DNA of 58,841 nucleotides, taken from NCBI RefSeq assembly GCF_006539985.1, contig NZ_BJOB01000013.1:1-58841 (forward strand), read 5' to 3'. Under the pieces are notes generated by a model that was not told the DNA's origin, did no database searches, and saw only the letters and a program-made list of their open reading frames with translations. Position 1 is the stretch's first letter; every line of letters begins with the position of its first letter. Of the stretch, positions 8,480 through 18,422 are shown piece by piece. A program made the translations under genes and the position numbers. Origin of the DNA: Kurthia gibsonii (GTDB lineage: Bacteria; Bacillota; Bacilli; Bacillales_A; Planococcaceae).

Positions 8480-10708
8480 ATGGTACAAATGATGACACAA
8501 GGTAGAGAAGCTTTATTAAAAAAATTAGAAGAACAATATGGTCGTGAAGAAATTAGTCCACTACTACGCAAGCATGAGCGTTTCATGTCAAAACATCCAG
8601 ATGCAGATGATGCAGAATGGACAAAAGCGTTAAGCTTAGATGCTTTAGGTATGTTGGATGAAGACGAGTCATTTTGGACATTTGTAGCTGCACGTCTCCT
8701 ATTAGCAGAAACGTATAAAGAAGCAGCAGACAAACGTGGTGTTGTGAATATTGATGAAGTTTATCAAGCATTCCCAGCACAAATCGAAAAATTAGTAGAG
8801 CGTGGTTTATATCATTCGTTCCTAATCGAAAAATACACAGCAGAAGAGCGCCAAGCAATTGCAAACTTACTTAATCCAGAAAAAGATGAATTATTCACAT
8901 ACATTGGTTTAAAAACGTTATTAGATCGTTATGTTGCACGTGATTTCGATAAAACACCTTTAGAACTTCCACAAGAGCGTTGGCTAGTTATTGCGATGAC
9001 ATTAATGCAAGATGAGAAAGTAGACCGTTTGAAGAAGATTGAAGAAGCTTACTGGGCTATGAGTAACCTATACATGACAACTGCAACACCTACATTATCA
9101 AATGCGGGTAAAACACATGGTCAACTATCTTCTTGTTTCATTGATACAGTAGACGATTCGCTACAAGGTATCTACGATTCAAACACAGATGTTGCAACAC
9201 TTTCTAAATTTGGTGGCGGTATTGGTATTTACATGGGTAAAGTGCGTAGCCGTGGGTCATCAATTCGTGGATTCAAAGGGGCATCATCAGGTGTAATTCC
9301 TTGGATCAAACAATTAAACAACACAGCAGTATCAGTTGATCAATTAGGTCAACGTCAAGGTGCAATCGCTGTTTACTTAGATGTATGGCATAAAGATATC
9401 TTCCCATTCTTAGATTTAAAATTAAACAATGGTGACGAGCGTATGCGTGCACATGATATTTTCACTGGCGTATGTTTACCAGATATCTTCATGGAAGCTG
9501 TAGAAGCGCGTGAAGAATGGCACTTATTCGATCCACATGAAGTACGTACAGTAATGGGCTTTGATTTAGAAGATTCATACGATGAAAAACGTGGCGAAGG
9601 TTCATTCCGCGAAAAATACTTACAATGTGTAAACAACCCAATTCTTTCACGTGATACAGTGCAAGCAATTGATATTATGAAACGTATTATGCGTTCACAA
9701 CTAGAGACAGGTGTACCATTCATGTTCTATCGTGATGAAGTAAACCGTCAAAATGCAAACAACCACGAAGGTATGATTTACTCGTCTAACTTATGTACAG
9801 AAATCATGCAAAACATGAGTGCAACAACATTTGAATCTGTAACATTAGAAGATGATGTGATTGTGACACGTCGTAAACCTGGAGATTTCGTTGTATGTAA
9901 CTTATCTTCAATCAACTTAGGTCGTGCTGTACCAGAGGATGTTTTAGAACGTCTGATTCCAATCCAAGTACGTATGCTAGATAACGTAATTGAGTTAAAT
10001 ACAATCCCTGTAGCACAAGCAGAGCGTACAAACTCTCGCTACCGCGGTATCGGTTTAGGAACATTCGGTTGGCATCACCTATTAGCGAAAAAAGGTATCG
10101 CTTGGGAGTCAGATGAATCAGTTGAATATGCGGATTCACTATATGAGCAAATTGCTTACCTAACAATTAAAGCATCACATGAATTAGCAAAAGAAAAAGG
10201 TTCATATCCTTTATTTGAAGGTTCTGACTGGGCAACAGGTGCTTACTTCGATAAGCATGGTTATGATAGCGAACAATGGAACGAATTACGTGCAAATATC
10301 GGTGAATTCGGTATGCGTAATGGTTATGTGATGGCAGTTGCACCAAACTCATCAACATCAATCATTGCAGGTTCAACAGCAAGTATCGATCCGATTTTCC
10401 AAAAATCCTACTCTGAAGAGAAGAAGGATTATAAGATTCCTGTAACGGTTCCAGATTTAGATGAAAAAACAACTTGGTACTACAAATCAGCATACTTCAT
10501 CGACCAAAACTGGACGATTAAACAAAATGCTGCGCGTGCGCGCCACATTGACCAAGGTATTTCACTAAACCTTTATGTTCAAAACACAGTAAAAGCAAAA
10601 GATTTATTAGCATTACACTTAAATGCTTGGAATAGCGGCATCAAAACAACCTACTATGTACGTTCTACTTCTGTAGAATTACTTGAATGTGAGTCATGCG
10701 CAAGCTAA
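8480..10708 (+). CDS. nrdA: class I ribonucleotide reductase, large (alpha) subunit
   Basis: This 742-residue catalytic subunit reduces ribonucleoside diphosphates to deoxyribonucleotides. Visible family features are TPTLSNAGKTHGQLSSCF (substrate loop and first active-site Cys), GGGIGIYMGKVRSRGS, the NLCTEI segment with the thiyl-radical Cys, SSTSIIAGSTASIDP near the phosphate site, and a C-terminal CESC pair that accepts electrons from thioredoxin or glutaredoxin. The N-terminus lacks a recognisable ATP-cone. The sequence resembles NrdA-type (class Ia-like) proteins more than B. subtilis NrdE, and no nrdI is adjacent. Ribosome site AAAGGAG. It forms an operon with the beta subunit, 28 bp downstream. 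Confidence 0.92.
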   Translation: MVQMMTQGREALLKKLEEQYGREEISPLLRKHERFMSKHPDADDAEWTKALSLDALGMLDEDESFWTFVAARLLLAETYKEAADKRGVVNIDEVYQAFPAQIEKLVERGLYHSFLIEKYTAEERQAIANLLNPEKDELFTYIGLKTLLDRYVARDFDKTPLELPQERWLVIAMTLMQDEKVDRLKKIEEAYWAMSNLYMTTATPTLSNAGKTHGQLSSCFIDTVDDSLQGIYDSNTDVATLSKFGGGIGIYMGKVRSRGSSIRGFKGASSGVIPWIKQLNNTAVSVDQLGQRQGAIAVYLDVWHKDIFPFLDLKLNNGDERMRAHDIFTGVCLPDIFMEAVEAREEWHLFDPHEVRTVMGFDLEDSYDEKRGEGSFREKYLQCVNNPILSRDTVQAIDIMKRIMRSQLETGVPFMFYRDEVNRQNANNHEGMIYSSNLCTEIMQNMSATTFESVTLEDDVIVTRRKPGDFVVCNLSSINLGRAVPEDVLERLIPIQVRMLDNVIELNTIPVAQAERTNSRYRGIGLGTFGWHHLLAKKGIAWESDESVEYADSLYEQIAYLTIKASHELAKEKGSYPLFEGSDWATGAYFDKHGYDSEQWNELRANIGEFGMRNGYVMAVAPNSSTSIIAGSTASIDPIFQKSYSEEKKDYKIPVTVPDLDEKTTWYYKSAYFIDQNWTIKQNAARARHIDQGISLNLYVQNTVKAKDLLALHLNAWNSGIKTTYYVRSTSVELLECESCAS

Positions 10709-10736
10709 TGTAACGAAAATAGGGAGGAAGGTTTGA

Positions 10737-11777
10737 ATGACTGAGATTAAACGAAGAGCACTAATGGATAAGGAAGCTCCGAACCGTTCTACAGCAATCG
10801 TGAACGGTCGATCTTCCAACATTTTAAACTGGGATGACGTGCGTTTTAGCTGGGCATACCCAAAATATAAAAAAATGCTTGGTAACTTCTGGACACCATT
10901 TGAAATTAATATGGGTACAGACGTAAAGCAATTTTTAGATTTAACAGATGAAGAGAAAAATACATTCAAAAAGATTATTGGTTTATTAGCGCTACTTGAT
11001 AGTATTCAAACAGACTATGCTGGTAAAGTAGCCGACTACTTAACAGATTCTAGTTTGAATGCGTTAATGATTATTTTAGCGCAACAAGAAGTAATCCATA
11101 ATCACTCGTATTCGTACATCTTATCAAGTCTTGTATCAAAAGATGAGCAAGATCGTATCTTTGATTTCTGGCGTACAGAGCCAGTTCTTGAGAAGCGTAA
11201 TGACTTCGTATTAAAGGGTTATAAAAACTTCGCAGAGAATCCAACAATTGATAATATGTTAGATTCAATCGTGTACGATGTTATTTTAGAAGGTTTATTC
11301 TTCTACTCAGGATTTAGTTTCTTCTACCACTTAGCACGTAATCAAAAGATGGTTGCGACAAGTACAATGATTAACTACATTAATCGTGACGAGCAATTAC
11401 ACGTAGACTTATTCGTTAAAATTTATAAGGAGTTACTAACAGAGTATCCAGAATACGATACACCTGAACGCGCAGAACGTGTACAAAACATCTTCCGCGA
11501 AGCAGCAGCTCTTGAAATCGAATGGGCGAATGAAGTAATTGGTACGAAAATCGATGGTTTAGACGTAGAAGATGTAGAAGACTACATCTACTTCTATGCG
11601 AATGTTCGTTGTAACCAACTTGGTTATGATCGTCCATTTGAAGGCTACCGCAAAAACCCATTAAAATGGATTAAAGCGTATGAAGATGTTGATTTAGGTA
11701 AAACAGACTTCTTCGAACAAAAATCACGCCAATACGTGAAAGTAAATGTACAAGACAACGGTTTCGATGATTTATAA
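10737..11777 (+). CDS. nrdB: class I ribonucleotide reductase, small (beta) subunit
   Basis: This 346-residue ferritin-like subunit makes the radical used by the alpha subunit. The dinuclear metal ligands are visible in order: Asp in LLALLDSIQ, Glu and His in QQEVIHNHSY, Glu in ILEGLFFYSG, and Glu and His in RDEQLHVDLF. The Tyr seven residues after the second ligand (EVIHNHSY) has the spacing of the radical Tyr122 of E. coli NrdB, so a tyrosyl radical is expected. Whether the metal is Fe or Mn cannot be told. Ribosome site GGGAGGAAGG. It is co-transcribed with the alpha subunit and both end at a strong terminator. Confidence 0.92.
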   Translation: MTEIKRRALMDKEAPNRSTAIVNGRSSNILNWDDVRFSWAYPKYKKMLGNFWTPFEINMGTDVKQFLDLTDEEKNTFKKIIGLLALLDSIQTDYAGKVADYLTDSSLNALMIILAQQEVIHNHSYSYILSSLVSKDEQDRIFDFWRTEPVLEKRNDFVLKGYKNFAENPTIDNMLDSIVYDVILEGLFFYSGFSFFYHLARNQKMVATSTMINYINRDEQLHVDLFVKIYKELLTEYPEYDTPERAERVQNIFREAAALEIEWANEVIGTKIDGLDVEDVEDYIYFYANVRCNQLGYDRPFEGYRKNPLKWIKAYEDVDLGKTDFFEQKSRQYVKVNVQDNGFDDL

Positions 11778-11790
11778 GATTTAAGTAAAA

Positions 11791-11826
11791 ACCTCAGCAT
11801 TTTCATGTGCTGAGGTCTTTTTTTGT
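11791..11826 (+). terminator. terminator of the nrd operon
   Basis: ACCTCAGCA pairs with TGCTGAGGT around a short loop, followed by a run of T. It lies 13 bp past the beta-subunit stop. Confidence 0.9.
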
Positions 11827-11939
11827 GAAATAAATCCTATATTATATCAATATAAAATATGGGAAATACTTAAAAATTTGGGAAGGTATCTGAATTGTGA
11901 TACAATTTTAAAAAAGAAAGAAATAAAGGGCTTTTGAGA

Positions 11940-12902
11940 TTGAAGCCAATTCTTTGGATTACATGTAAATTACCAGAAGAGATCGTTGAGCCATTAAAAT
12001 CATGGGCAGATGTACGTGAGTGGCCTACTGTTGAAGTCAATATGCCACACGAAAAACTAGAAGAAATTATTCAAGAGGCTGATATTCTATGGACAATTAT
12101 GGATAATCGAGTTTCACGCGAGTTATTACAAACAGCTAAAAATTTAAAATTAATTTGTAACTTAGCTGTAGGTTATAACAACATCGATGTTGAAGCTGCA
12201 AAGGAATTGGGGATTGTTGTGACAAATACACCAGGTGTTTTAACGGAGACAACAGCAGATTTAGCATTTACACTAATGTTAATCACAGCTAGAAGAATAA
12301 TCGAAGCAGCGGATGAGGTACGAAACGGTGATTGGACGTATTGGGGTGTAAATCATCTAGCAGGTCGCGATGTTCATGGTGCTACGCTCGGTATTGTTGG
12401 GATGGGACGCATTGGTGAAGCCTTAGCGCAACGTGCAAAAGGCTTTAATATGGAAGTGCTTTATCATAACCGTCGTCGTAAACCACAAGCGGAAGAAGCC
12501 TATGGGTTTAGCTATCGTGAATTAGATGCTTTACTACAAGAGTCTGATTATGTAGTTGTTTTAACACCGATGACACCTGAAACAAAGGGACTAATCGGTA
12601 AACGTGAACTACAGTTAATGAAAAATACGTCGATTCTAATTAATGTAGCACGAGGTGGAATCGTTCAAGAAGATGCACTATATGATGCATTAAAGAATGG
12701 CGAAATCTGGGCAGCAGGAACAGATGTATTTGTTCAAGAACCTGTACCAACATCACATCCACTCCTTACATTGAAAAATTTCGTTGCACTTCCGCATATC
12801 GGTAGTGCAACACTAAGTACTCGTAAGGAAATGATGGAGATGAATATTGAATCCATGCATGATTATTTAGAAGGGAATCCGATTCGACACCGTGTTGTTT
12901 AG
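11940..12902 (+). CDS. D-isomer-specific 2-hydroxyacid dehydrogenase (glyoxylate/hydroxypyruvate reductase-like)
   Basis: This is a 320-residue NAD(P)H-dependent oxidoreductase. The nucleotide-binding Rossmann motif is GIVGMGRIGEALAQRAKGF (about residue 150). The catalytic triad is visible: Arg in NVARGGIVQEDAL, Glu in VFVQEPVP and His in LPHIGSAT. The closest functional group is glyoxylate/hydroxypyruvate (D-glycerate) reductases; the exact substrate is inferred. I place the start at TTG 11940, 9 nt after AAAGGG; the upstream TTG at 11934 is only 3 nt from that site. The next gene follows after 12 bp and is probably co-transcribed. Confidence 0.88.
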   Translation: MKPILWITCKLPEEIVEPLKSWADVREWPTVEVNMPHEKLEEIIQEADILWTIMDNRVSRELLQTAKNLKLICNLAVGYNNIDVEAAKELGIVVTNTPGVLTETTADLAFTLMLITARRIIEAADEVRNGDWTYWGVNHLAGRDVHGATLGIVGMGRIGEALAQRAKGFNMEVLYHNRRRKPQAEEAYGFSYRELDALLQESDYVVVLTPMTPETKGLIGKRELQLMKNTSILINVARGGIVQEDALYDALKNGEIWAAGTDVFVQEPVPTSHPLLTLKNFVALPHIGSATLSTRKEMMEMNIESMHDYLEGNPIRHRVV

Positions 12903-12914
12903 GGGGAGTCAATA

Positions 12915-13358
12915 ATGAAGTTACCACCAGGTATTACAGGATTCTTTGATGGAAGTGCATCATTTCAAATGATGGACTTAAAAAAGTTCCGTTCGATTTG
13001 TTATGAAGTTTCGATGCATCCAGCGATTAAATTATTAAACATTCAAGAAGCAACATATCCAGCCAATTATATGTGTGCCAAATTTGTTTTTTATAATGAA
13101 CCCATTCAAGTTGTGATGAATGCTTATTATCCTTTATTTACAACAACAGTTATTGCAGAAGACGGACATTTTGTATTTTGTGATTTACCAGAGGAGTTTC
13201 GTCTATTTGAACAGCACTATCAATGTATTACAGTAGAAGATTTAGAACAAATGATTGAAGAACATTACTTGAAGCAACTATCGGAAGTAGAACGCGAGCA
13301 AGTCGCATTTTGGAAGCCTGAACGGTTAGGTGAAGTCATATTTAATGCATGGGATTAG
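12915..13358 (+). CDS. conserved hypothetical protein
   Basis: This 147-residue soluble protein is not one I recognise. It is mixed alpha/beta and acidic, with no signal peptide or membrane segment and three Cys residues with no metal-binding spacing. It has a ribosome site (GGGGGAG) and follows the hydroxyacid dehydrogenase by 12 bp, ending at a strong terminator, so the two probably form an operon. No function is assigned. Confidence 0.75.
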   Translation: MKLPPGITGFFDGSASFQMMDLKKFRSICYEVSMHPAIKLLNIQEATYPANYMCAKFVFYNEPIQVVMNAYYPLFTTTVIAEDGHFVFCDLPEEFRLFEQHYQCITVEDLEQMIEEHYLKQLSEVEREQVAFWKPERLGEVIFNAWD

Positions 13359-13363
13359 CCCAT

Positions 13364-13405
13364 AAAAAAAGGTCGATTCATCAATAAGATGGATGGACCT
13401 TTTTC
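13364..13405. terminator. bidirectional terminator between convergent genes
   Basis: AAAAAGGTC-AT-CATC pairs with GATG-AT-GACCTTTTT. The stem is flanked by A and T runs, so it works for both the plus-strand operon and the minus-strand metallopeptidase. Confidence 0.85.
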
Positions 13406-14376
13406 TATGGATAATATTTTTCTAGGTTCATTAAAATTTCGTTTCTTAGTTGCGCTAACTCAGAATACTGATAGAAGAACAATACTTTTTCATCTGCACG
13501 AGTATACCCAGAGGGTTTAGTGGAAAGAATAAAATACATAAAAGATTCTGCAAAATCTTCAGTAGGATGACTTGTCGCATATTCTGTAACGAATTCATCA
13601 GCGTGAAGTGTGTAGAAGTGGGTTTGAACGGTAGGATCGGTTTCGATATTTTTTAATTGCTTCCAATGTTGCATGACATCATATTGCCAAAATTGCTGAT
13701 AGAAATGATAGAGGTAGGCATCTTGTTTTAAACAACCTTCGCCGGGATCATAGGTTTTACACACATTATCATGCGAGTATTCAAAAGAATTAAGCGAAAA
13801 TAGATGACCATATTCGTGAAGGATTGTTGCGTAAAGTCCATTTAAATTTTTAACATCACGATAATCAAGAGCCAGTGTCCATTTGTCTGGATAATCCATT
13901 TGCTGCACATAACCGAGGGTATTGTCTTCACCATCTGTGAAAATTTTAAAATAAGCGACCATTTTTCGATTTTCTGATGGAATTAAATTTGCAAAACGTT
14001 TCCAAAGCTCATGCTGTTTTTGTTTATTCTCAATAATATTTTGATGCGCTCTTTTTTTTGAAGACTTTATCATATGAATTTGTTCGTCTTTAATTTCATA
14101 CGTTAAAATATCTACTTCTTTTGGAGAGAAAGGTGCAGTCAAACTATCAATCTCTTCATAGAGTAAGTCACCATGTTTTTTTTCGAGTTTTTTAATGATT
14201 TTGTCACCAAGTTTTGTATCAACTTGTCTTTGATGAATTTTTTTAATAGGGGGTGTGTCAGTATCTTGGAGTGTTTGAATAGCTTTTTGTGTGGGATGAT
14301 TGATTAAACTAAAAATGATGACTATGAGCATGAGGTTCAGTAAGAGAGGCAAACCGAATTTTATATGCCGTTTCAA
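13405..14376 (-). CDS. membrane-anchored or secreted zinc metallopeptidase
   Basis: This 323-residue protein starts with a basic N-terminus and one hydrophobic segment (residues ~8-26, LPLLLNLMLIVIIFSL). It has no lipobox Cys, so it is probably anchored with its domain outside. The zinc-binding motif HEYGH lies in ILHEYGHLFSLN (about residue 200). A downstream acidic residue is probably the third ligand. Two Cys residues (NVCKTYDPGEGCLKQ) could form an extracellular disulphide. The start is TTG, 8 nt after AAAGGAG. The substrate is unknown; a zincin fold is the firm part of the call. Confidence 0.72.
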   Translation of the reverse strand: MKRHIKFGLPLLLNLMLIVIIFSLINHPTQKAIQTLQDTDTPPIKKIHQRQVDTKLGDKIIKKLEKKHGDLLYEEIDSLTAPFSPKEVDILTYEIKDEQIHMIKSSKKRAHQNIIENKQKQHELWKRFANLIPSENRKMVAYFKIFTDGEDNTLGYVQQMDYPDKWTLALDYRDVKNLNGLYATILHEYGHLFSLNSFEYSHDNVCKTYDPGEGCLKQDAYLYHFYQQFWQYDVMQHWKQLKNIETDPTVQTHFYTLHADEFVTEYATSHPTEDFAESFMYFILSTKPSGYTRADEKVLFFYQYSELAQLRNEILMNLEKYYP

Positions 14377-14553
14377 TAGTGTATCTCCTTTCTAGTTATA
14401 CGATTCTTTTATCTAATTACCCGATTTAAAAATGTTTAGTATATTTTGATAAAGGAAAAATGTATTGTAGAAAAAAACTTCTTAAAGGAGTGTATTTTTG
14501 ATTTTTGTAGAATTTATTGTTTAGTGGCAAAAATAGGAGATGGAGGTGTTTCG

Positions 14554-16020
14554 TTGGATATTAAACACTATATAAACGGTCACTGGAGAAAAGAAGAATC
14601 AATGCATTTTATTCCAGTTTCAAACCCTGCCAATGGAGAAGTAATAACGAACGTACCGATGGCTTCAAAAGAATTAGTTCATGAAGCGATTCAACATGCA
14701 AAACATGCACAAAAAGAATGGGCAAAAGTACCAGCACCCAAAAGAGCCGACTATTTATATGCAATTGGTGAACGGTTGCGAGATGAAAAGGAGCGACTAG
14801 CTAGAATTTTAACGATGGAGATGGGAAAAGTAATTGAAGAAGCACGTGGTGAAGTACAAGAAGCCATCGATATGGCATTTTATATGGCAGGTGAAGGAAG
14901 ACGGTTATTTGGTCAAACGACGCCTTCTGAATTACCAAACAAATTTGCAATGAGCGTACGTGCGCCAATCGGTGTAGTGGGTCTCATTACACCATGGAAT
15001 TTTCCAATTGCGATTGCGACGTGGAAGTCATTCCCAGCGATTGTTGCAGGTAATACCGTTGTTTGGAAGCCATCGACCGAAACACCACTTATGGCATATG
15101 AGTTAGCAAAAATTATCGAAGAGGTGGAATTACCAGATGGCGTCATCAATATTGTATTTGGAGGAGGTAGTGATGTAGGGTCTCTACTAGTAGAACACCC
15201 AGATGTACATGTTATTTCATTTACGGGTTCTACTGAGACAGGGCAAAAGATTGCGGAACTTGGTGGTAAACACTTAAAAAAGGTCTCACTCGAATTGGGT
15301 GGCAAAAATGCCATTATCGTGATGGAAGATGCCGATTTAGATTTAGCTGTAGAAGGCATTATTTGGAGCGGATTTGGAACTTCTGGTCAGCGGTGTACAG
15401 CTTGTAGTCGTGTCATCGTACATGAAGCTATAAAAGAAGAATTAGCTGACCGGTTAATCACTGCAATGGAGTCATTAAAGCTTGGTAATGGATTAGATGA
15501 AGGTGTACAGATTGGTCCAGTTATTCATAAATCAGCCCTTCATAAAATTCATAGTTATATTCAATTAGGATTACAAGAAGGTGCAACTTTATTGAAAGGA
15601 GGTCGCATAGCTGATTTTGAATCAGGTCATTTTTACGAACCTACTTTATTTACAGATGTAAAGCCGCAATCACGTCTCGCACAAGAAGAAATTTTTGGTC
15701 CAGTCATTTCAATGATTGCAGTTCAAAATTTAGAAGAGGCGATTGAAGTGAATAATTCAGTGAAATACGGTTTATCTAGTTCAATCTTCACACAAGATGT
15801 AACAAAAGTATTTCAGGCACAACGCGATTTAGATACAGGTATTGTTTATGTGAATGCAGGAACAACTGGAGCAGAAATTCATTTACCCTTTGGTGGAACA
15901 AAAGGAACAGGTAACGGACATCGTGATTCTGGCATCCAATCCCTAGATGTTTATACGGAATGGAAAAGTATTTATGTGGATTATAGTGGCACACTTCAAC
16001 GTGCTCAAATCGACAATTAA
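14554..16020 (+). CDS. aldehyde dehydrogenase, probably alpha-aminoadipic semialdehyde dehydrogenase
   Basis: This NAD(P)-dependent aldehyde dehydrogenase has 488 residues. It shows TPWNFPIA, WKPSTETP, FTGSTETG, the catalytic Glu in LELGGKNA, the catalytic Cys in SGQRCTACSR, and EEIFGPV. I place the start at TTG 14554, 7 nt after GGAGG; the open frame runs 36 codons further upstream without family similarity. It is followed 12 bp later by a lysine 6-dehydrogenase-like gene and then a glutaryl-CoA dehydrogenase-like gene. In that context the substrate is probably the semialdehyde made from lysine, giving alpha-aminoadipate. Family certain, substrate inferred. Confidence 0.85.
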   Translation: MDIKHYINGHWRKEESMHFIPVSNPANGEVITNVPMASKELVHEAIQHAKHAQKEWAKVPAPKRADYLYAIGERLRDEKERLARILTMEMGKVIEEARGEVQEAIDMAFYMAGEGRRLFGQTTPSELPNKFAMSVRAPIGVVGLITPWNFPIAIATWKSFPAIVAGNTVVWKPSTETPLMAYELAKIIEEVELPDGVINIVFGGGSDVGSLLVEHPDVHVISFTGSTETGQKIAELGGKHLKKVSLELGGKNAIIVMEDADLDLAVEGIIWSGFGTSGQRCTACSRVIVHEAIKEELADRLITAMESLKLGNGLDEGVQIGPVIHKSALHKIHSYIQLGLQEGATLLKGGRIADFESGHFYEPTLFTDVKPQSRLAQEEIFGPVISMIAVQNLEEAIEVNNSVKYGLSSSIFTQDVTKVFQAQRDLDTGIVYVNAGTTGAEIHLPFGGTKGTGNGHRDSGIQSLDVYTEWKSIYVDYSGTLQRAQIDN

Positions 16021-16032
16021 GGGGGCATTCAA

Positions 16033-17208
16033 ATGAAAGTGACAATTCTAGGCGCAGGTTTAATGGGAAAAGAAGTCGCACGTGATCTAGTGAATAGTTC
16101 GAATGTAGATAAAGTTTATTTAACTGATATTGATATCGAAAAGGTCCGTACGTTTGTAGAACAATTAAATAGCGATAAAATTGAACTTTTAACAGTTGAT
16201 GCTTATGATGACGAACAGTTATGTGAAGTGATGGGAAAAGCAGATGTTGTGGTGAACGCATTATTTTATAAATTTAATGTACGCGTTGCAAAGTTAGCGA
16301 TTGAACTTGGCGTTCATTTAGTTGATTTAGGTGGTCATATTGGCGGTATAACAGATGAAGTTTTAAAACTAGACGAGGAAGCGAAGAAAAAAGGTGTGAC
16401 GATTATTCCAGATTTAGGTTTAGCACCTGGTATGACAAATATTTTAGCTGGATATGGTGCTTCTAAACTAGATCGTGTGAATGCAATTAAAATTTATGTA
16501 GGTGGTATCCCAGCTTCTCCAAAGCCGCCACTTGATTATAGCGTAGTGTATTCTTTAGACGGTGTATTCGATCATTATACAAAACCCTCTTTGATTGTAC
16601 GAGATGGGATGATTCGCGAATTACCTTCTTTATCTGAAGTAGAAAATCTCTATTTCCCAGGCTTTATTGGTTTAGAGGCGTTCCATACGAGTGGCGGTCT
16701 TTCAACACTTGCGCGAACATTTTCTAAATTACACACATTAGAATATAAAACGATTCGTTACGCAGGACATGCCGAACGCTTTAAATTACTTGTTGATTTA
16801 GGACTTACACAAAAAGGTAATGAAGTGGAAGTAGACAATGGTATTACCGTAGATATGCGTGAAGTGATGAAACAATATTTAGAGAATAAATTAAGTTTAG
16901 GCGACCAAGAGGATGTTGTATTACTTCGTGTGGAAGTGCATGGAGAGGCGAATGAGGAACGTGTATCATTTGAATACGATATGGTAACCTACCGTGATAA
17001 GAATAGTGGAGAAACAGCGATGGCACGAACGACTGCTAACACGATTTCAGTAGTCGCAAAACTGATTGGCGATGGCACGATTACAGAACGCGGTGTCATT
17101 CCACCAGAATTAGCAGTACCAGGAGAAAAGTATATGACGGAGATGAATCATCATGGCGTAACAATCACAGAAACCATGCTCATGTCGACAAATATTATTA
17201 AAGGATAG
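16033..17208 (+). CDS. lysine 6-dehydrogenase / saccharopine dehydrogenase family
   Basis: This is a 391-residue oxidoreductase. The N-terminal NAD(P)-binding motif is [15 protein letters not shown]. The central signature ([11 protein letters not shown], then [12 protein letters not shown]) and [21 protein letters not shown] belong to the saccharopine dehydrogenase-like family. Overall length and motif layout resemble the Geobacillus lysine 6-dehydrogenases, which oxidise the epsilon-amine of lysine directly; a saccharopine-cleaving enzyme is the alternative. The aldehyde dehydrogenase just upstream would take the product. Ribosome site GGGGG, ~8 nt. It lies 11 bp before the broken acyl-CoA dehydrogenase gene. 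Confidence 0.75.
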   Translation: MKVTILGAGLMGKEVARDLVNSSNVDKVYLTDIDIEKVRTFVEQLNSDKIELLTVDAYDDEQLCEVMGKADVVVNALFYKFNVRVAKLAIELGVHLVDLGGHIGGITDEVLKLDEEAKKKGVTIIPDLGLAPGMTNILAGYGASKLDRVNAIKIYVGGIPASPKPPLDYSVVYSLDGVFDHYTKPSLIVRDGMIRELPSLSEVENLYFPGFIGLEAFHTSGGLSTLARTFSKLHTLEYKTIRYAGHAERFKLLVDLGLTQKGNEVEVDNGITVDMREVMKQYLENKLSLGDQEDVVLLRVEVHGEANEERVSFEYDMVTYRDKNSGETAMARTTANTISVVAKLIGDGTITERGVIPPELAVPGEKYMTEMNHHGVTITETMLMSTNIIKG

Positions 17209-17219
17209 GGGAGATCGTC

Positions 17220-18416
17220 ATGAATTTTCAATTCTCGGATGAACAAAATATGTTACGCCAGACAGTACGTCAATTTGTAGATGCAGAGATTATGCCTTAT
17301 ATTGCGGAGTGAGATGCGACAGGTGGGTTTGATCCAGCTATTTGGAAAAAGCTAGCTGACCTAGGTTTACTCGGTATATGCATACCCGAAGCATACGGTG
17401 GAAGTGGCATGGATTATAATGCATTGGCGATTGCCTGTGAAGAACTGGAGAGAGGGGATACAGCTTTTCGGACGGCTGTATCTGTTCACGTAGGATTGAA
17501 TAGCATGACTTTATTACAGTGGGGAACAGAAGAACAAAAACAAAAGTATTTAGTTCCTCAAGCAAAAGGTGAAAAGATTGGTGCATTTGGTTTAACAGAA
17601 CCGGGTGCAGGATCAGATGTAGCGAGCATGCAATCACATGCAACATTAGAAGGAGATGTGTATCGCTTAAATGGTCAAAAAACATGGATTTCACTTTGTG
17701 ATATTGCTGATCACTTTATTGTATTTGCCTATACGAATCCAGCGTTAAAACATAAAGGAATTTCAGCATTTATTGTAGAGCGCGGGATGGCTGGTTTTTC
17801 TTCAAAAGCTATTAAAGGAAAGTATGGGATTCGTGCGGGTAATACAGGAGAATTATTCTTTGATGATGTTCTTATCCCAAAAGAGAATCTTCTTGGCCAA
17901 GAAGGAGAAGGTTTTAAAATTGCGATGACAGCACTTGATAATGGACGTTTTACAGTAGCAGCCGGAGCAGTCGGGTTAATTGATGCGTGTATTGAAGCGA
18001 GCGTAAGTTATTGCCATGAACGTGAAACATTTGGACAAAAGATTGGTGAGCATCAATTAGTTAAACAGATGATTGCACGTATGGAAGCAGGCTATCAAAT
18101 GAGTCGTTTACTTGTATATCGTGTAGGCGAGATGAAAAATAGCGGTGTACGTAACACGCGTGAAACGTCTCTTGCGAAGTGGCAAGCATGTGACTTTGCG
18201 AATTGTGCGGCAGATGATGCAGTTCAGATTCATGGCGCATATGGTTATTCAGATGAATATCCTGTTGCACGCTATTTACGTAATTCAAAAGCGCCTGTTA
18301 TTTATGAAGGAACACGCGAAATTCATACACTCATGCAGGCAGACTATGTACTTGGTTATCGTGAAGACCATCCATTATCACATATGTTACCGAAGTGGGC
18401 AGGTACTAAAGAATAA
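17220..18416 (+). pseudogene. glutaryl-CoA dehydrogenase-like acyl-CoA dehydrogenase, interrupted by an in-frame TGA
   Basis: An ATG at 17220 with ribosome site GGGGAG opens a frame encoding a normal acyl-CoA dehydrogenase N-terminus. Codon 31 is TGA (17310-17312), after which the same frame continues uninterrupted for 368 codons. Homologues usually have Trp in the IAEWD context, so TGG-to-TGA is likely. The rest looks intact: Arg in TAFRTAVSVH matches Arg94 of human glutaryl-CoA dehydrogenase, LTEPGAGSD and TWIS are FAD-side motifs, and the catalytic Glu is in YEGTREIH. It closes the lysine operon. A downstream restart (e.g. ATG 17409) would lose helices needed for folding. A sequencing error is possible. 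Confidence 0.85.
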
Positions 18417-18422
18417 TGTAGA

